Assembly (NCBI GenBank): GCA_003254885.1
Contig: QANT01007181.1
Span: forward strand, 25,162-89,161
DNA length: 64,000 nt
Reading direction: 5' to 3'
Source of the DNA: Purshia tridentata
Taxonomy: Eukaryota > Streptophyta > Magnoliopsida > Rosales > Rosaceae
In this document: positions 61,314 through 64,000 of the stretch, piece after piece
Layout of the letters: every line of letters starts with the position of its first letter
Position numbering within the stretch: the stretch's first letter is position 1
The notes under the pieces: generated by a model
What the model was told of the DNA's origin: nothing
Seen by the model: the letters and a program-made list of their open reading frames with translations, nothing else
The model's database searches: none
Position numbers and translations under genes: made by a program

Positions 61314-63024
61314 ACCCAAAAAGCACTTTGTCAAGAAGCTCGCTAGTGCTGCCTAGCTTCCACTACTCTATAGGCATATATGCTTAATTATATGTGCATT
61401 TATTTACCTGCAGTGAGTAATTTGCTTAGTTTTGGGGACTTTGGTTAAGTATATGGTCAGTCTGACCCAATGAGGCCTATGTCCCCTCTGGTGTTTCTCT
61501 ACATATTTTATGTTAAATTAATAGATTCAAATAATTTGTGCACACATTATCGATCATTCAGTCTTTTTCTGATCCACCATTTTCAGTGAGCCAACCAGTG
61601 CTACATAAATTAAGATTTGTGAAAGATCAAATTGGATTTAGACCTACCAACCCATAAAAAACAAACATAAATATTTGGGTATCACATATCAGGGCAACTG
61701 AGATATATGGTTTGGAGCTTGCACATCACATCTAGAGAAGTGGAGAAATAAAGTGCCAGCGAGTCTTTTTTTTTTTGGATGAAAAAATGCCAAGGAGTCT
61801 TTTTTGTTTTTTTTTCGGTTACATTAGAAGACAAGGAGTCTTTGCTAATGATGAGGCAAATGTCAAAACAGCTAGTCATGATTGGAAAATGGGTTCTTCA
61901 ACATTTATTCACTATTCTTTATGTTGGGTCTCTCAATTAAATGCGTACATTTGGTCAAAAAATTGAGTGTTGGGTGGTTCGTAGAACAGTCTTGGGTGTC
62001 CATAAAATCCATATAGTTTGATTTCTAGTGCAGGAAAGACATAGCATGGTGCTAAATTTGGCGGTGTAAACTGTTAACTGTAGCGAAAGGCAGGACTCGG
62101 ATTAAAATGTTACCTACAAGTCAAGCAAAATCGAGCCCAGAGTACTCAGCCCAATCCGTATCGTTGAGCCAACCTAGTTTGGGTTGGATATGATCATATG
62201 ACCCAATTAAAACCCATATGATCCATGTTTAGGTTGGCCCAGGCTCTTTTTATTTATTTATTCAATTCCTCTCTCAGGTGCTGGGCAAATCTTGAAAGTA
62301 GGTACACAGTTGAGAGTCGCATGAAACTTTAGCTGCCCAAGCTCTTTGAAAAGTTAGGGCTATAATTTGTTGGGTCCCTAGAGGCTAGAGCACCAATTAT
62401 TGTTTAAACACATGCCAAATTTCATAGTTTTGAAATCCTCTCTGCCTAATTAATAGTCATTTGTGGGACTCTTTCTTTCAGATATTTTATCCGAAAGACC
62501 CAAATGTGTTGTAAGCCTCAAATTTCAAAACTCATAATGGCACGTCTAGTTTATTCAATTCAATTGTCAATGAGGTTAGTCAAAGTCTCAAAGAACAATG
62601 AACTTGCTAATTTGCTATAAAGAGGCTAATTCAAAACTTAATCATGCATACTAGTAATTAATGTTCTTCCAAAAACAATACTAGAAAATAATGAAGAGGC
62701 CACATTTGTGCCAAGTATATACTATGGAATGTTTTTCTTTTATTATTAGTCAAGTTAATCAACGATTGTTTTTGAACTAAAGACCTCTTTTTACAAATAA
62801 TAGATTATGTGTTATTCATTAAATTAAATACTCATTAACGTATATTATTTAATTTAGAAATGTATAATAAATATGCATACTAGCTAGAAACTAGCTAGGT
62901 CACCTACATTAACCCATAAACTAGAGTGAGTTAGTGTAATAAAGCTAGCAACTAGCTATACTATAAATACGCATGCATTGAAAAGACATGAATACAAATT
63001 TATGTAATTATATACATTAAACAT
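61314..63024. other. Intergenic downstream of F3H
   Basis: The first 200-300 bases are probably F3H 3' UTR. Beyond that AT-rich DNA holds no supported gene. Confidence 0.55.
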
Positions 63025-63388
63025 AATGCAAATGTGCCAAAACCCCTAAACTAGAGCTAGAATATTCCTAAACCCCCAGCTTGTATTAAACTCTCCCCAA
63101 ACACCCTGTTATAAACTTAAAATCTTTCAAAACCCCCTAGTCAACTATACCAAACTAGCTTTGACCCACTTTTTTTTCAATATTCCAAATATACCCATTA
63201 TTACCAAATGCAAATGTGCCAAAATCCCCAAACTAGAGCTAGAATATTCATAAACCCCCAGCTTGTATTAAACTCTCCCCAAACACCCTATTATAAACTT
63301 AAAATCTTTCAAAACCCCCTAGTCAACTATACCAAACTAGCTTTGACCCACTTTTTTTTCAATATTCCAAATATACCCATTATTACCA
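63025..63388. repeat. 182-bp tandem duplication (two copies)
   Basis: 63025..63206 and 63207..63388 have equal length and start with aatgcaaatgtgccaaaa. Only a few substitutions were seen (for example acccct/tcccca, attcct/attcat, ccctg/cccta). The unit is C/A-rich on this strand with ccccaaa motifs. Confidence 0.95.
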
Positions 63389-63473
63389 ATTAACAGCTGG
63401 TTTTTATAAAACTGAAATTAACCTTAGGCTTCACTATCTCTCTCTTTCGCTTTCCCGTGGCCGTCATCAGCGC

Positions 63474-64000
63474 ATGCTCCTCCGTCCGGCGTCGGTTTTT
63501 GGCGAGACTGATCCCAACATCTTACCTCTCCTCCTACTTCCTCCCCCTGCCCTACACTCTCCGCCAAAACCCAACAACATCAATGAATTCACCCAAGCAG
63601 ACCCGAGCTCGTTGCCGGCGATCTGCAAATTTCGATGACGACGAGGTAGCGGATCGCCAAGGATGGCTTCCTCTGCTCATCCCGAGTCCGCTGGTGCCTT
63701 CAAAAGTCTCATCCAACCCCTAGCACTGCCCTTTCGAAGGAGAGAAGCCAACGTCATCTTCACCGGTGATCTCTATATTCCGGCATCCATTTCCGTTGAG
63801 TCAGGTACCCATATTTTTCTCCTCATTGTGCTCTTCATGTATGTTTGTGTGGATTGGTCCAATTGTTGATCAATCCAAAAATCCCAAATAGCTAGAACCT
63901 CATGTCAGACCTGGTGCATGCTTCGATTGCGTTGGCTTCGCAAATCTCTTTCTCTCTGCCATCGCTCTGTCTGTCTATTTCTATTGGGAATAAAATGTTT
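63474..64000 (+). other. Possible 5' end of a gene running off the right edge
   Basis: After 63430 the base composition turns GC-rich with CT-rich leader-like sequence, typical of a plant 5' UTR and first exon. A frame from 63663 (MASSAHPESAGAFK ...) stays open to a good donor context at tcag|gtaccc (about 63806). A competing frame from 63457 (MAVISACSSVRRR) ends at 63723. I cannot identify either. The first exon of an unknown gene is the most I can claim. Confidence 0.35.

Noticed and set aside
63457-63723. 88-residue frame MAVISACSS as a complete gene
   Set aside because: It competes with an equally open frame to a better splice donor and has no recognisable domain, so it was kept only as part of a possible gene start.
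1-64000. CRISPR arrays, operons, prophage or bacterial defence systems
   Set aside because: This is plant nuclear DNA. No spaced short repeats or prokaryotic genes were seen.

Overview
The window is nuclear DNA of a flowering plant. Genes are split by GT-AG introns, intergenic DNA is AT-rich with many microsatellites, and every recognisable protein is a plant family. The flavanone 3-hydroxylase and WUSCHEL proteins look rosaceous, and Prunus or a close relative is my best guess from remembered sequences. No alignment was run.

Layout: the 3' half of an ALKBH9-type RNA demethylase (+, enters from the left edge); 5.6 kb of repeat-rich DNA; the stem-cell homeobox gene WUSCHEL (+, 3 exons); an 11-exon SWD2/WDR82-like WD40 gene (-); a small 'josephin-like' gene (-); a decayed L1-type LINE (+, about 6 kb); a short WEB-family coiled-coil gene (-); the very large TRA1/TRRAP gene (+, 35 coding exons over 21.5 kb, about 3,879 aa); an acidic protein gene of unknown function with a mitotic-type promoter (-); two foldback MITEs; a GASA/Snakin gene (-); 4 kb of degenerate repeats; flavanone 3-hydroxylase F3H (+, 3 exons); a 182-bp tandem duplication; and possibly the start of another gene at the right edge.

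The genes are independent transcription units, not an operon-like system. The order ALKBH9 - WUS - WEB - TRA1 matches Arabidopsis chromosome 2 (At2g17970, At2g17950, At2g17940, At2g17930) as I remember it. This suggests an old conserved block into which a WD40 gene, a josephin-like gene and a LINE are now interleaved. Two genes act on chromatin (TRA1 in SAGA/NuA4, the SWD2-like protein in COMPASS), one on RNA methylation, one on stem-cell identity and one on flavonoid synthesis.

I found no new enzymatic or defence system. The points most worth checking are the conserved block around WUS, a mitosis-specific (MSA) plus E2F-like promoter on the unknown acidic protein, two single-N assembly joins flanked by exact-length duplications (one cutting off the LINE 3' end), a copy of a TRA1 exon inside the next TRA1 intron, and a pair of hairpin MITEs.
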